Shown here: positions 40,156-49,902 of the stretch, one piece after another
Numbering within the stretch: the first letter of the stretch is position 1
Layout: each line of letters starts with the position of its first letter
Assembly: GCA_903887275.1 (NCBI GenBank)
Contig: CAISPD010000062.1
Location: 1 to 64,000, forward strand
Length of the DNA: 64,000 nucleotides
From: an uncultured Mucilaginibacter sp.
Lineage (GTDB): Bacteria; Bacteroidota; Bacteroidia; Sphingobacteriales; Sphingobacteriaceae
Direction of reading: 5' to 3'
The notes under the pieces: generated by a model
The model's database searches: none
What the model was told of the DNA's origin: nothing
Seen by the model: the letters and a program-made list of their open reading frames with translations, nothing else
Translations under genes and position numbers: made by a program

Positions 40156-41283
40156 ATGAAAAGAAATTCAAGTATTTACAGTTTAGTTGCCCTTTTGGTC
40201 TTAGGATTATTTTCCTGTAAAGACAAATCGGGATTTGTGATCAACGGTACCATAAAGAATCCAGGAAGTTTAAAAAAGATTTATTTATGGCAGGCCGACA
40301 GCAGCAAGCTGAATAAAGTTGACTCAACCAATCTGGGCGAGAATGGACAGTTTCAGTTTAAACATGCAACGCCGTATGCTAACCTTTACAATATTGAAGC
40401 TGGCGGGCATTTGTTTGATCTGATCAGTAAAAATGGTGATGTGATCGAGTTTTCGACCAGCATGGCCGATAGTTCACATAATTATACCATAAGCGGTTCT
40501 GAAGAATCCGATAAGATCAAAGAATTTAATGCCATTAATAATGTTTATACCGTAAAGATCAATAAGCTGGTTGAAGAATACCGTACTAAATCGCGTCAGC
40601 AGGGCAAAGAATCAGATTCGTTATTGAATAAATACCGCCCGCTGATCATGGCTCAGTTGAACGACCAAAGTAATCAGGTGTTGAAATTTGTTGATGCCAA
40701 TACCAAATCATTAGCAAGTTTTTATGCCATGATGTCGCTGGAGCCCATGAAATATGAGCAACAGATGGTGGCCTATGCCGAAAAGATAAAAGATCAGTTC
40801 AAAGATAACCCGGCTGCCCAGCATTTTGTTAGGCGGATGCAGGAAGTTGAGCCTATATCTATAGGTCATAAAGCGCCGGAATTCAGTACTACTGGTTTAG
40901 ATGGCAAACCGGTAAAACTGTCGGACTATAAAGGCAAGTACGTATTGCTGGATTTCTGGGCTTCATGGTGCGGGCCCTGCCGGCAGGAAAACCCTAATGT
41001 GGTTAAACAGTATAATATTTACAAATCAAAAGGTTTGAATATACTCGGTATTTCGTTGGATGTTCAGAAGAATAACTGGCAGGAAGCAATTAACAGAGAT
41101 GGCTTAACATGGCAACATGCATCCGACCTGAAAAACTTCGACGGGCCAACAGAGAAACTGTATCATATCGAAGCTATTCCCTCTAATTTTATGATAGATC
41201 CACAGGGAGTGATAGTTGCAAAAAATATTACAGGGAGTGATCTTGAAGAATTCTTAAACAAAACGTTTAATAAGCCTCAATAA
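40156..41283 (+). CDS. TlpA-family thiol:disulfide oxidoreductase (DUF4369-like N-terminus), lipoprotein
   Basis: LGLFSC lipobox; LLDFWASWCGPCRQENPNVV. Confidence 0.88.
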   Translation: MKRNSSIYSLVALLVLGLFSCKDKSGFVINGTIKNPGSLKKIYLWQADSSKLNKVDSTNLGENGQFQFKHATPYANLYNIEAGGHLFDLISKNGDVIEFSTSMADSSHNYTISGSEESDKIKEFNAINNVYTVKINKLVEEYRTKSRQQGKESDSLLNKYRPLIMAQLNDQSNQVLKFVDANTKSLASFYAMMSLEPMKYEQQMVAYAEKIKDQFKDNPAAQHFVRRMQEVEPISIGHKAPEFSTTGLDGKPVKLSDYKGKYVLLDFWASWCGPCRQENPNVVKQYNIYKSKGLNILGISLDVQKNNWQEAINRDGLTWQHASDLKNFDGPTEKLYHIEAIPSNFMIDPQGVIVAKNITGSDLEEFLNKTFNKPQ

Positions 41284-41375
41284 TAGGTTAAGAAAAGGTA
41301 ACACTTAACAATTTGTTAATATTTGATTAACCATTTCCTTTTTTTAAGCTCATACATTTATACAAAAATTTAATC

Positions 41376-42065
41376 ATGAGCATATCTGCTAAACAGAAGA
41401 TCCTTATTGTTGACGATGAACCGGATATTTTAGAGTTGATCGAGTACAATTTAAAGAAGGAAGGTTACCAGGTTTATACCGCCCGGAATGGTCAGGAAGC
41501 CGTTTCTGAAGCTAAAAAGGTATTGCCGGACCTGATCGTGCTTGATATCATGATGCCTAAAATGGATGGTATAGAAGCCTGCCGGATCATGCGTACCATG
41601 CCCGAATTCAAGAATACCTTCATGGTGTTTTTAACTGCCCGTAGCGAAGAATACTCCGAAATTGCCGGATTTAACGTTGGTGCCGATGATTATATCGCTA
41701 AGCCAATCAAGCCAAGGGCACTGGTAAGCCGTATTAATGCAATATTACGCCGTAATGCACCAGCTGAAGAGGTTACCGAGAACAAGTTGGAAATTGGTGG
41801 ACTTACCATCGACAGGGAAGCCTATCTGGTATTTCAACAGGGTGAAAAAGTTGTACTGGCCAAAAAAGAATTTGAATTGCTTTACCTGCTGGCCTCCAAA
41901 CCTGGTAAAGTATACACACGCGAGGTGATACTGAAAAATATTTGGGAAGACTCCGTAGTGGTAACCAACAGAACCATTGATGTTCACATCCGCAAACTGC
42001 GCGAAAAACTGGGAGACGATATTGTTGCGACAGTAAAAGGCGTGGGCTATAAATTTGAAGCCTAA
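41376..42065 (+). CDS. OmpR/PhoB-family response regulator
   Basis: ILIVDDEPDILELIEYNLKKEGY, DLIVLDIMMPKMDG, winged-helix C-terminus TNRTIDVHIRKLREKLG. Confidence 0.92.
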   Translation: MSISAKQKILIVDDEPDILELIEYNLKKEGYQVYTARNGQEAVSEAKKVLPDLIVLDIMMPKMDGIEACRIMRTMPEFKNTFMVFLTARSEEYSEIAGFNVGADDYIAKPIKPRALVSRINAILRRNAPAEEVTENKLEIGGLTIDREAYLVFQQGEKVVLAKKEFELLYLLASKPGKVYTREVILKNIWEDSVVVTNRTIDVHIRKLREKLGDDIVATVKGVGYKFEA

Positions 42066-42092
42066 AAAATGCCCCGGTCTCCGGGGCATTTT
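42066..42092 (+). terminator. Terminator after the response regulator
   Basis: AAAATGCCCCGG-TCT-CCGGGGCATTTT. Confidence 0.9.
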
Positions 42093-42138
42093 GCTTTATA
42101 CCCGGCCAAAGGCTTTATACCGATTGTAGGATAAACCG

Positions 42139-42146
42139 TATCTTTG
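42139..42146 (+). promoter_or_regulatory. TATCTTTG promoter box 6 nt before the ATG at 42153
   Basis: TATCTTTG-ccagct-ATGAAG. Confidence 0.55.
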
Positions 42147-42152
42147 CCAGCT

Positions 42153-42872
42153 ATGAAGTTTCCGAAGTTTGCCGACCTGATACTGTTTGAGAATGATGAT
42201 GTCATAGTTGTCAATAAACCACCCTTCCTCAGTTCACTGGATGAAAGGGAGGGGGGCGAGGTTAATTTACTGCGCCTGGCTAAAGGATATTGGGAAGATG
42301 CCCAGATCTGCCACCGCCTGGATAAAGAGACTTCAGGTGCCTTGATCATCGCTAAAAATCCGGAAGCTTATCGGGATATCTCAATTCAATTTGAGAAGCG
42401 TAAGGTAAAAAAAGTATATCATGCTGTTATTGACGGAACACATGTATTCGATAACCTGTTTGTTGATCTGCCTATCCTAAATTCGGGTAAGGGCAATGTA
42501 TCTATCAGCAGGCAGGCGGGAAAAAGAGCCGAAACATGGTTCCAGTCGCTTCGCTATTTCAAACATTATACTTTGGTTGAATGCCGCCCCGTTACCGGCC
42601 GTATGCACCAGATCCGTATACACCTGGCAACGCAGCGTGCCTCTATTGCAGGTGATGAAATGTACAAAGGTAAACCTGTATACCTTTCGGCCCTCAAACG
42701 CAAATACCACCTTGGTAAAGACCAGGAAGAGCAACCCATTATGAAACGCTTTGCGCTGCATGCCTATGAGGTTGCCTTCAAACTACTCGATGGCAAAGAC
42801 ATTACCATCCACGCTCCCTATCCCAAAGACTTTGAAACGCTATTGAAGTTGCTGGAAAAGTTTGATGGGTAG
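42153..42872 (+). CDS. RluA-family pseudouridine synthase
   Basis: ICHRLDKETSGALIIAKN, PVTGRMHQIRIHLA. ATG at 42153 preferred over the TTG at 42144. Confidence 0.88.
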   Translation: MKFPKFADLILFENDDVIVVNKPPFLSSLDEREGGEVNLLRLAKGYWEDAQICHRLDKETSGALIIAKNPEAYRDISIQFEKRKVKKVYHAVIDGTHVFDNLFVDLPILNSGKGNVSISRQAGKRAETWFQSLRYFKHYTLVECRPVTGRMHQIRIHLATQRASIAGDEMYKGKPVYLSALKRKYHLGKDQEEQPIMKRFALHAYEVAFKLLDGKDITIHAPYPKDFETLLKLLEKFDG

Positions 42873-42881
42873 GTTTTAGTT

Positions 42882-42937
42882 GATAGCGTCCATGGTCCAT
42901 AGACTATCATCCTTGAACCATGATCTATGAACTCCCC
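42882..42937. repeat. Degenerate heptad array between the rluA-family and speA stops
   Basis: gatagcg|tccatgg|tccatag|actatca|tccttga|accatga|tctatga|actcccc. Confidence 0.75.
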
Positions 42938-42938
42938 C

Positions 42939-44327
42939 CTAATACCCCAGTATCTTCAGCACCTGCTTGCTATTCTGCTCCTCGCCGAAGACCTCGAAGT
43001 TGAAGGTTTCGTCGCGGTTGCGGCGAATGATCACATGCTTGGGTGAGGGAAGGAGGCAATGGTGAATACCGCCGTAGCCGCTCAGTACTTCCTGATAGGC
43101 GCCAGTATTGAAAAAGCCAAGGTATTGCACTTTACGGGTTTTAGGCATGAACACGCTGTTCATATGGGCTTCCTGGTTATAGTAATCCTGACCGTCGCAG
43201 GTTATACCACCGAGGTTAACACGCTCATATTCCGAATCCCAGTTATTTATCGGCAGGAGGATATATTTTTGATTCAGTGCCCAAACATCGGGTAGGTTAG
43301 TGATAAACGAACCATCCAGCATCAACCATTTTTCGCGGTCGTTCTGCTGTTTACGGCCCAATACTTTGTAGAGGATACCTGAAGCCTCGGCAACGGTATA
43401 TTTACCAAACTCGGTAATAATATCTGGTTCTTAGGTATCATTATCGGCACAGATCTCTTTGATCCGGCTCACAATCTCATTGATCATGTACTCATAATCA
43501 AAGTCGAATACCAGTGAGTCCTTAAATGGCATACCACCGCCAATGTCAAGTGTATCCAGATCGGGATTTATCTTTTTGAACTTACAGTATAAGGTAACGT
43601 ATTTTTCTAACTCGTTCCAGTAATAAGGCGTATCCGAGATACCAGAGTTAATAAAGAAATGCAGCAGTTTAACCTTGAAATTTGGGTTAGATTCGATCTT
43701 GTTGTAGTAGAAGTCGATAATATCTTCCAATCGGATCCCGAGACGCGAGGTGTAAAACTGTGAGTCAGGCTGCTCTTCCGCGGCAATCCGGATACCCAGG
43801 TTGCAAGGCGTATCCATCTCGATCTCGTCGTCGTAGATGTTAAACTCTTCTTTATTATCCAATACCGGGATGATATTCTTGTAGCCGTCGTGCAGCATAT
43901 CAACAATATAGGTCTTATACTGGAAGGTTTTGAAACCATTGCAGATAACGGTCATGTCCTTGCTCAAAGCGCCCTTTTTTTGCAGCGCATCTATCATGGG
44001 CATATCAAAGGCCGAAGAGGTCTCCAGGTGGATATCGTTCTTTAAAGCTTCTTCTACAATATGTTTGAAGTGCGAACTTTTGGTGCAATAGCAATATTTA
44101 TAACTGCCGCGGTAGTTGTTTTTAACAATAGCCTGCTGGAAAAGCAATTTAGCCTGCTGTATCTTTTTAGATATCATCGGCAAATAAGTGAAACGTAAGG
44201 GCGTGCCGTACGTTTCTATCATTTCCATTAAATTAAGATCATTAAAATAGAGCTCATCATCAATGATCTCAAACCCATCCTGCGGGAAACCGACGCTTAG
44301 GTCAAGGAATTCCTGGTAACTCTGCAT
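42939..44327 (-). pseudogene. speA: Arginine decarboxylase interrupted by an in-frame TAA (43431-43433)
   Basis: Two same-frame ORFs (43431..44327 and 42939..43361 plus 23 open codons): ...RIKEICADNDT*EPDIITEFGKYTVAEASGILYKVLGRKQQNDREKWLMLDGSFITNLPDVWALNQKY... Confidence 0.8.
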
Positions 44328-44429
44328 TCTTTAAATTTTTGGCAAAAATGTAATTTTTTAACGGAAAAAATGAGGCTGCGATAATACAAATTTTATCGCT
44401 CAATTGTAAATTATAAAATTGTTAATGAA

Positions 44430-44471
44430 ATTGGGCATTGGGAATTAGGCATTAGGGCATTGGTCATTTGG
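44430..44471. repeat. Degenerate heptad array
   Basis: attgggc|attggga|attaggc|attaggg|cattggt|catttgg. Confidence 0.75.
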
Positions 44472-44497
44472 AAAAAGAAACTGGCAAAATTCAATTC

Positions 44498-44567
44498 TCT
44501 ATGGACTATGGTCCATCGACTATGGTTTATAGACTATCATCCATGAACCATGATCTATGAACCAAAA
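44498..44567. repeat. Degenerate heptad array next to the ctlX stop; shares a 30-bp block with 42903-42932
   Basis: tctatgg|actatgg|tccatcg|actatgg|tttatag|actatca|tccatga|accatga|tctatga|accaaaa. Confidence 0.8.
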
Positions 44568-44571
44568 CCAA

Positions 44572-45495
44572 CTACACCCTCGGCAGATGAACCTCCGCCA
44601 TCATACAACGGGCACTTCCGCCACCATTGCTTTCAATGGTATTGATGTCGGCGTATATCGGTTTGCTGAAACTGCTTAATGTGTCGCGCTGCTGACTGTT
44701 CAATGAATCCCATGCACTTTTTGACATCACGATCAGTTTTTCGCCCTGGCGGTTATTTACTTCGAGCATGTTGCCGGCAAAATGATTCATCTGATCGAAG
44801 GTGATATCAACCAGTTGTTTTTCACTTGCCGCAATAGTTTCGATCACCATTGCTTTTTCGGCAGCATCTTTAATGCTTTCCATGCATATCACTACAAAAT
44901 TGCTGGCAACGCACATGAGTACATTGGTATGGTAAATATCCATTCCTTTTTGGTCTACCGCATGAAATAGCACTGGTTTGTAGCCCGAAGCTTTGCAAAA
45001 TTCATCCAGTACCTTAGCGTCGGTACGTGGCGACAGACAGGCATAGGCAAATTTGTGGTCTCTGTCCAAAACCATGCTGCCGGTACCTTCGAGAAATTTA
45101 TTTTCAGCTTCAAACCTGCTCAGGTCAATAATGTGTTTGATTGCGAACTCATTTTCGAGCCCCAGTAAAATATCCTCCCGCCGTTCAAGCCGACGGTTTT
45201 CGGCCATCATAGGGTAGAGGAAAACATTGCCGTTGTGGTGAAATGAAACCCAGTTGTTCGGGAATATTGAATCAGGGGTATGGGGAATGGGGGTATCCTG
45301 TATGACTATAACTTCAACACCATTGCTTCGTAGTTTGTCGACCATGCCATCAAATTCAGCAAGTGCTTTATCCTGTACCTGCTGCTGTCCGGCATTACGG
45401 TTTTGAAAAGCATTACTACCTGCCGTCTGTTCGTTAAAACCGAAATTCACCGGCCGGATCATTAATATGGTTGATGTTGTTTGGTTATTGTTCAT
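44572..45495 (-). CDS. ctlX: Citrulline-utilization hydrolase / amidinotransferase-fold protein (CtlX-type)
   Basis: TILMIRPVNFGFNEQTAGSNAFQN, DSIFPNNWVSFHHNG, LEGTGSMVLDRDHKFAYACLSPRTD, NGGGSARCMMAEV. Confidence 0.8.
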   Translation of the reverse strand: MNNNQTTSTILMIRPVNFGFNEQTAGSNAFQNRNAGQQQVQDKALAEFDGMVDKLRSNGVEVIVIQDTPIPHTPDSIFPNNWVSFHHNGNVFLYPMMAENRRLERREDILLGLENEFAIKHIIDLSRFEAENKFLEGTGSMVLDRDHKFAYACLSPRTDAKVLDEFCKASGYKPVLFHAVDQKGMDIYHTNVLMCVASNFVVICMESIKDAAEKAMVIETIAASEKQLVDITFDQMNHFAGNMLEVNNRQGEKLIVMSKSAWDSLNSQQRDTLSSFSKPIYADINTIESNGGGSARCMMAEVHLPRV

Positions 45496-45509
45496 CGTTA
45501 AAGTTTATT

Positions 45510-45544
45510 GGTTCATAGATCATGTTTACTATGATCTATGTATC
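45510..45544. repeat. Short heptad array forming a 10-bp stem hairpin after the arginine deiminase stop
   Basis: CATAGATCAT-GTTTACT-ATGATCTATG perfect inverted repeat at 45514-45540. Confidence 0.7.
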
Positions 45545-45551
45545 TGTTCGC

Positions 45552-47000
45552 TTACAGTACCTTATCCCGTAATAACGGCATACTCATGCAATGGAAGCCG
45601 CCGCGTGCCCTCGATAATTCAGCTGAGGGCATCAGGATGAGCGTATCTTTCAGGTCATGTGGTTCAAGTTCGCCGCTTTCAAATTTCTGAAGTAACTCAG
45701 CAACCCGAATCGCTTCGAAGCCTTTTTTCTTGAATGCCTCAACGGTTTTATCGTTACGGTCGTAGCCCAAAACAACGCCTTCTCTTAGTGCCAGCAAGTT
45801 GCAGGAATCGGTCCACTGCTCACGTGCATCAAACGGAAATTTATCATTGCCTGAATAAATGAATTTGGTTTTTTTACCCCCATCAAGCTCGTTCTCACTA
45901 ATATCGCTCAATAAATTTTCAAGCGTTTTAAAAACTTTAGGTTTTGCTTTGCCTTTTTCAAACTGGGCTATTTCCGTTCTTTCTTTTGATTTCTTTTCAG
46001 TGAACCATTTTACAACATCAGCTTCTTCTTCTTCGTTATCCGGAGCAGAAAGCGAACCCAGCAATACCCACATATTGCGCTTTACCTGCGTAAATACGGT
46101 GTCAATATGCATATAGTCGCGTTTGTGCGGTATCTTAACAATAGTCACCTTTTTAACGGCGTCATGGGCAAATAATAATTTCATAGCCTCATTTGCGCCG
46201 CTATAAGAAGTACGTTCGCTGCAACCGATCAAAACATGTCCCGGACTTACCATCATAACGTCGCCGCCCTCAAGGGTGGTTTTTTCATCATGCTCTTCAC
46301 CGGGGCGCAAGAAATGGTGTACCGTCTCTGGTATTTCGAGAATATTATCGCGGTAGTGTTCGAATAAGGGGTGATTGAAAAAGATATACCTCGCCAGTAA
46401 AGTCTCGCGCGAGCGAGCTTTTTTTGCAGGCTTATTTAGCAAAAGGAAATTATTGATGGATATGCCGATATCGCGCGAAAATATCAGGTTTGGGATAGGG
46501 GCAAATATCATCTCATCATTGCCCAGTGAACCCGAAATAAATATTTTAGCCAGTTCAACAGGTGGTGTATTGATCAGTTTTTGCTGAAGCCGGTAAGTAA
46601 CGGTTTCTATGGCGCAAACCGATGCAACCAGTTTTTTCCGGATATCATCCTGTTCGAGTATTTCTGCAAGCAGTGATTGTATCTCAATTACTTTATCAGA
46701 GTTATGGAATCCAGCATGGTCGGGTTTGAAGAAATGACGATCATTTTCCTGGGCGTCGATCTCGGCAAGTTTACCTTTTATCTTGCCGGGGTCGAGAAAA
46801 TACATCAATAATTTAACGTAATAATCATATTCATTACGGCGCATGGTATCCAGGTGTACAATGTCTTCAAACAGCCAATCCTGTGCCTTTGAAGGTACTA
46901 CTTTACCCAGGCCGCTATCCGGACTATGGATCAGCAGGCGGCGCAGGGTACCGATTTCCGATGTTACATCGATCTTAAATTCGTTTTTGTTTTTGGTCAT
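45552..47000 (-). CDS. Arginine deiminase family protein
   Basis: EIGTLRRLLIHSPDSGLGKV, FSRDIGISINNFLLLN, LEGGDVMMVSPGHVLIGCSERTS, GGFHCMSMPLLRD. Start at internal ATG 47000. Confidence 0.8.
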   Translation of the reverse strand: MTKNKNEFKIDVTSEIGTLRRLLIHSPDSGLGKVVPSKAQDWLFEDIVHLDTMRRNEYDYYVKLLMYFLDPGKIKGKLAEIDAQENDRHFFKPDHAGFHNSDKVIEIQSLLAEILEQDDIRKKLVASVCAIETVTYRLQQKLINTPPVELAKIFISGSLGNDEMIFAPIPNLIFSRDIGISINNFLLLNKPAKKARSRETLLARYIFFNHPLFEHYRDNILEIPETVHHFLRPGEEHDEKTTLEGGDVMMVSPGHVLIGCSERTSYSGANEAMKLLFAHDAVKKVTIVKIPHKRDYMHIDTVFTQVKRNMWVLLGSLSAPDNEEEEADVVKWFTEKKSKERTEIAQFEKGKAKPKVFKTLENLLSDISENELDGGKKTKFIYSGNDKFPFDAREQWTDSCNLLALREGVVLGYDRNDKTVEAFKKKGFEAIRVAELLQKFESGELEPHDLKDTLILMPSAELSRARGGFHCMSMPLLRDKVL

Positions 47001-47110
47001 AAAGCTTGTAATCGAAGGCAAAGCTACCTTATTTAAAATCAAGTGCCAAGCCGGTCAAATAAGCTCAGCGTCTTCTTTAAGCCTTATTCTTTATTGTTGC
47101 CTCTATTAGC

Positions 47111-47118
47111 TAATTTTG
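47111..47118 (+). promoter_or_regulatory. TAATTTTG promoter box 4 nt before the argS ATG
   Basis: TAATTTTG-cccg-ATGAATTTT. Confidence 0.55.
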
Positions 47119-47122
47119 CCCG

Positions 47123-48886
47123 ATGAATTTTATTACCGAAGCTGTTGCCAAAGCTGTTAAAACACTATACGATCTGGATCTGAACCCCTCAGATATCAGT
47201 TTACAAGAAACACGCAAAGAGTTTGAAGGTCAGGTTACCCTGGTTACATTCCCCTACACTAAAGTTTCGCGGAAATCGCCGGAACAAACCGGAGCTGAAA
47301 TTGGTGAGTTTATTAAAAATAAACTCGAACAGGTATCCGATTTCAACGTGATCAAAGGGTTTTTGAATATTTCTCTGTCCGATTCTTATTGGCTCGATCA
47401 GTTCTATAGCGGAATATTATGCCCAGGTTTTGGTACAATAAAATCAAAAGGTAAAAAAGTGATGGTTGAGTATTCGTCGCCTAATACCAATAAACCATTG
47501 CACCTTGGTCATGTTCGCAACAACATGCTTGGTTTTTCGGTTTCCAGGATTCTGGAAGCTGCAGGTTATGAAGTAGTAAAAGCTAACCTGGTGAACGACA
47601 GGGGTATACATATCTGTAAGTCGATGTTGGCCTGGCAGAAGTTTGGCCAGGGTGAAACGCCTGAATCGGCCGGTATCAAGGGCGATCACCTGGTAGGTAA
47701 ATACTATGTGATATTTGACAAGGAATATAAAAAAGAGATAGAGGCCTTGGTCGCCTCAGGTCAAACCGAAGAGGAAGCCAAAAAGAATGCGCCGCTCATC
47801 AAAGAGGCTCAGGTGATGCTGCAAAAGTGGGAGGCCGGCGACGTTGAGGTTATCAACCTTTGGAAAACCATGAATGGCTGGGTTTATGCTGGTTTTGCAG
47901 AAACTTATAAACGCCTGGGCGTTGAATTTGACCAGTTTTATTACGAGTCGAACACTTATTTGCTGGGTAAGGACATTGTGGAAGAAGGACTTCAAAAGGG
48001 TGTATTTTTCCAAAAGGAAGACGGTTCGGTTTGGATCGATCTAACGGCCGATGGTCTCGATCAAAAACTGCTGCGTCGCTCTGATGGCACTTCAGTTTAT
48101 ATTACACAGGACCTTGGTACTGCCCAACTAAAATATAACGACTACCATATGGATGAGTCTATCTATGTGGTGGGTAATGAACAGGATTATCACTTTAAGG
48201 TGCTTTTTCTGATATTGGAGAAGTTAGGAAAGACCTGGGCAAAGGGTTTGTATCACCTTTCCTATGGTATGGTCGATCTGCCATCCGGTAAAATGAAATC
48301 GCGTGAAGGAACCGTAGTAGATGCTGACGATCTGGTTGATGAAATGGAGCAAACTGCCAAAGAGCATACCGAAGCTTTGGGTAAAGTTGAGTCTTTTAGT
48401 GACCAGGAAAAGTTTGAATTATATCATACTATAGGTATGGGAGCGTTGAAGTACTTTTTGTTGAAAGTTGATCCACGTAAGCGTTTGCTGTTTGATCCAA
48501 ATGAATCCGTAGATTTTCAGGGACATACAGGGCCATTTATACAATATACTCATGCAAGGATAAGGTCAGTACTCAACCGTGTAGCTGCCAATACTGAAAG
48601 CGCCAGGATTGAAAAACTTTTGCCCGAGGAACGTGATCTGATATTATTACTCAGCCAATATCCGCAAACAATTGAATCAGCTGCTACAGGATACAATCCG
48701 GCATCTATTGCCAATTATATTTATGATGTTGCCAAGGCATTCAATAAGTTTTATCATGAACTTTCAATATTGCAGGCTGAAGATGAACTAAGCAAACAAT
48801 TCAGACTACAATTATCTGCTGCTGCGGGAAGTGTGATCAAAAAGGGAATGGGATTGCTGGGTATCGATGTGCCCGAAAGAATGTAA
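47123..48886 (+). CDS. argS: Arginine--tRNA ligase
   Basis: VEYSSPNTNKPLHLGHVRNNMLG, KMKSREGTVVDADDLVDEM, anticodon-binding C-terminus. Confidence 0.95.
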   Translation: MNFITEAVAKAVKTLYDLDLNPSDISLQETRKEFEGQVTLVTFPYTKVSRKSPEQTGAEIGEFIKNKLEQVSDFNVIKGFLNISLSDSYWLDQFYSGILCPGFGTIKSKGKKVMVEYSSPNTNKPLHLGHVRNNMLGFSVSRILEAAGYEVVKANLVNDRGIHICKSMLAWQKFGQGETPESAGIKGDHLVGKYYVIFDKEYKKEIEALVASGQTEEEAKKNAPLIKEAQVMLQKWEAGDVEVINLWKTMNGWVYAGFAETYKRLGVEFDQFYYESNTYLLGKDIVEEGLQKGVFFQKEDGSVWIDLTADGLDQKLLRRSDGTSVYITQDLGTAQLKYNDYHMDESIYVVGNEQDYHFKVLFLILEKLGKTWAKGLYHLSYGMVDLPSGKMKSREGTVVDADDLVDEMEQTAKEHTEALGKVESFSDQEKFELYHTIGMGALKYFLLKVDPRKRLLFDPNESVDFQGHTGPFIQYTHARIRSVLNRVAANTESARIEKLLPEERDLILLLSQYPQTIESAATGYNPASIANYIYDVAKAFNKFYHELSILQAEDELSKQFRLQLSAAAGSVIKKGMGLLGIDVPERM

Positions 48887-48947
48887 TTGGCAGGCTTGAT
48901 CCAGGGGAAATCACTTTACACTCAAGCTAATAGAATCAGCGATTTTC

Positions 48948-49838
48948 TCAGCGTTGAAATTTGGCAGCTACTACCAATTCCTTGCTACCCGCTGTATACT
49001 GGTAAAACCCTTTGCCCGATTTGGCCCCAAGGTGCCCGGCTGCAACCATATTGACCAAAAGCGGGCAGGGGGCATATTTTGGATTTCCAAAGCCTTCATG
49101 CAATACCTTTAAAATAGCTAAACATACATCAAGGCCTATGAAATCAGCCAATTGCAGCGGACCCATAGGGTGTGCCATGCCAAGCTTCATTACAGTATCA
49201 ATCTCCTGTACACCAGCCACATCTTCAAATAAAGCATAGATAGCTTCATTAATCATAGGCATGAGGATACGGTTGGCTACAAAACCCGGATAATCGTTAA
49301 CTTCAACCGGGTCTTTGCCCAATTGCCTCGAAAGGTCCATGATCTTTTGGGTAATGTCGTCGCTGGTAGCATAACCACGTATCACTTCAACCAGTTTCAT
49401 TAAGGGTACCGGGTTCATGAAATGCATTCCGATCACATTTTCCGGATTTTTAGTCACAGCGGCTATCTGGGTGATTGATATGGAGGATGTATTTGAAGCA
49501 AGTATCGTATTGGTATCGCAATACTCGCTTAATTGTTTGAACAGGTTTAGCTTGATCTCGCGGTTTTCGGTGGCAGCTTCAACTACCAGGTCGGCACCCG
49601 AAGCGGCAGATTTAAGATCGGTGGTAATTACAATGTTGGCCAGCGTAGCTGCTTTCTGATCTTCACTGATGGCCCCTTTTTTTACCTGCCGGTCGAGGTT
49701 ATTGCCAATGGTTAACAATGCTTTTTCAAGCGCAGCCTGACTGATATCCACCATCGAAACCTGAAAGCCATATTGAGCAAAAGTATGCGCAATGCCATTG
49801 CCCATAGTTCCTGAACCAATTACCGTAATATTTTTCAT
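48948..49838 (-). CDS. 3-hydroxybutyryl-CoA dehydrogenase
   Basis: ITVIGSGTMGNGIAHTFAQYGFQVSMVDIS, GMHFMNPVPLMKLVEVI, DYPGFVANRILMPMINEAI. Confidence 0.92.
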   Translation of the reverse strand: MKNITVIGSGTMGNGIAHTFAQYGFQVSMVDISQAALEKALLTIGNNLDRQVKKGAISEDQKAATLANIVITTDLKSAASGADLVVEAATENREIKLNLFKQLSEYCDTNTILASNTSSISITQIAAVTKNPENVIGMHFMNPVPLMKLVEVIRGYATSDDITQKIMDLSRQLGKDPVEVNDYPGFVANRILMPMINEAIYALFEDVAGVQEIDTVMKLGMAHPMGPLQLADFIGLDVCLAILKVLHEGFGNPKYAPCPLLVNMVAAGHLGAKSGKGFYQYTAGSKELVVAAKFQR

Positions 49839-49902
49839 AGACGAATTTGTTCTGCCTAAAATTGATGCTACTAAGTTGAGGCAAAATGTTTGATTGACAA
49901 AA

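Noticed and set aside
41376-42065. Orphan response regulator as a novel two-component system
   Set aside because: It is a standard OmpR/PhoB type; absence of an adjacent histidine kinase is common and its partner may be elsewhere.
43431-43433. Recoded stop codon (selenocysteine/pyrrolysine) in speA
   Set aside because: The codon is TAA, which is not the usual recoding codon for either (TGA, TAG), and no recoding element was evident.
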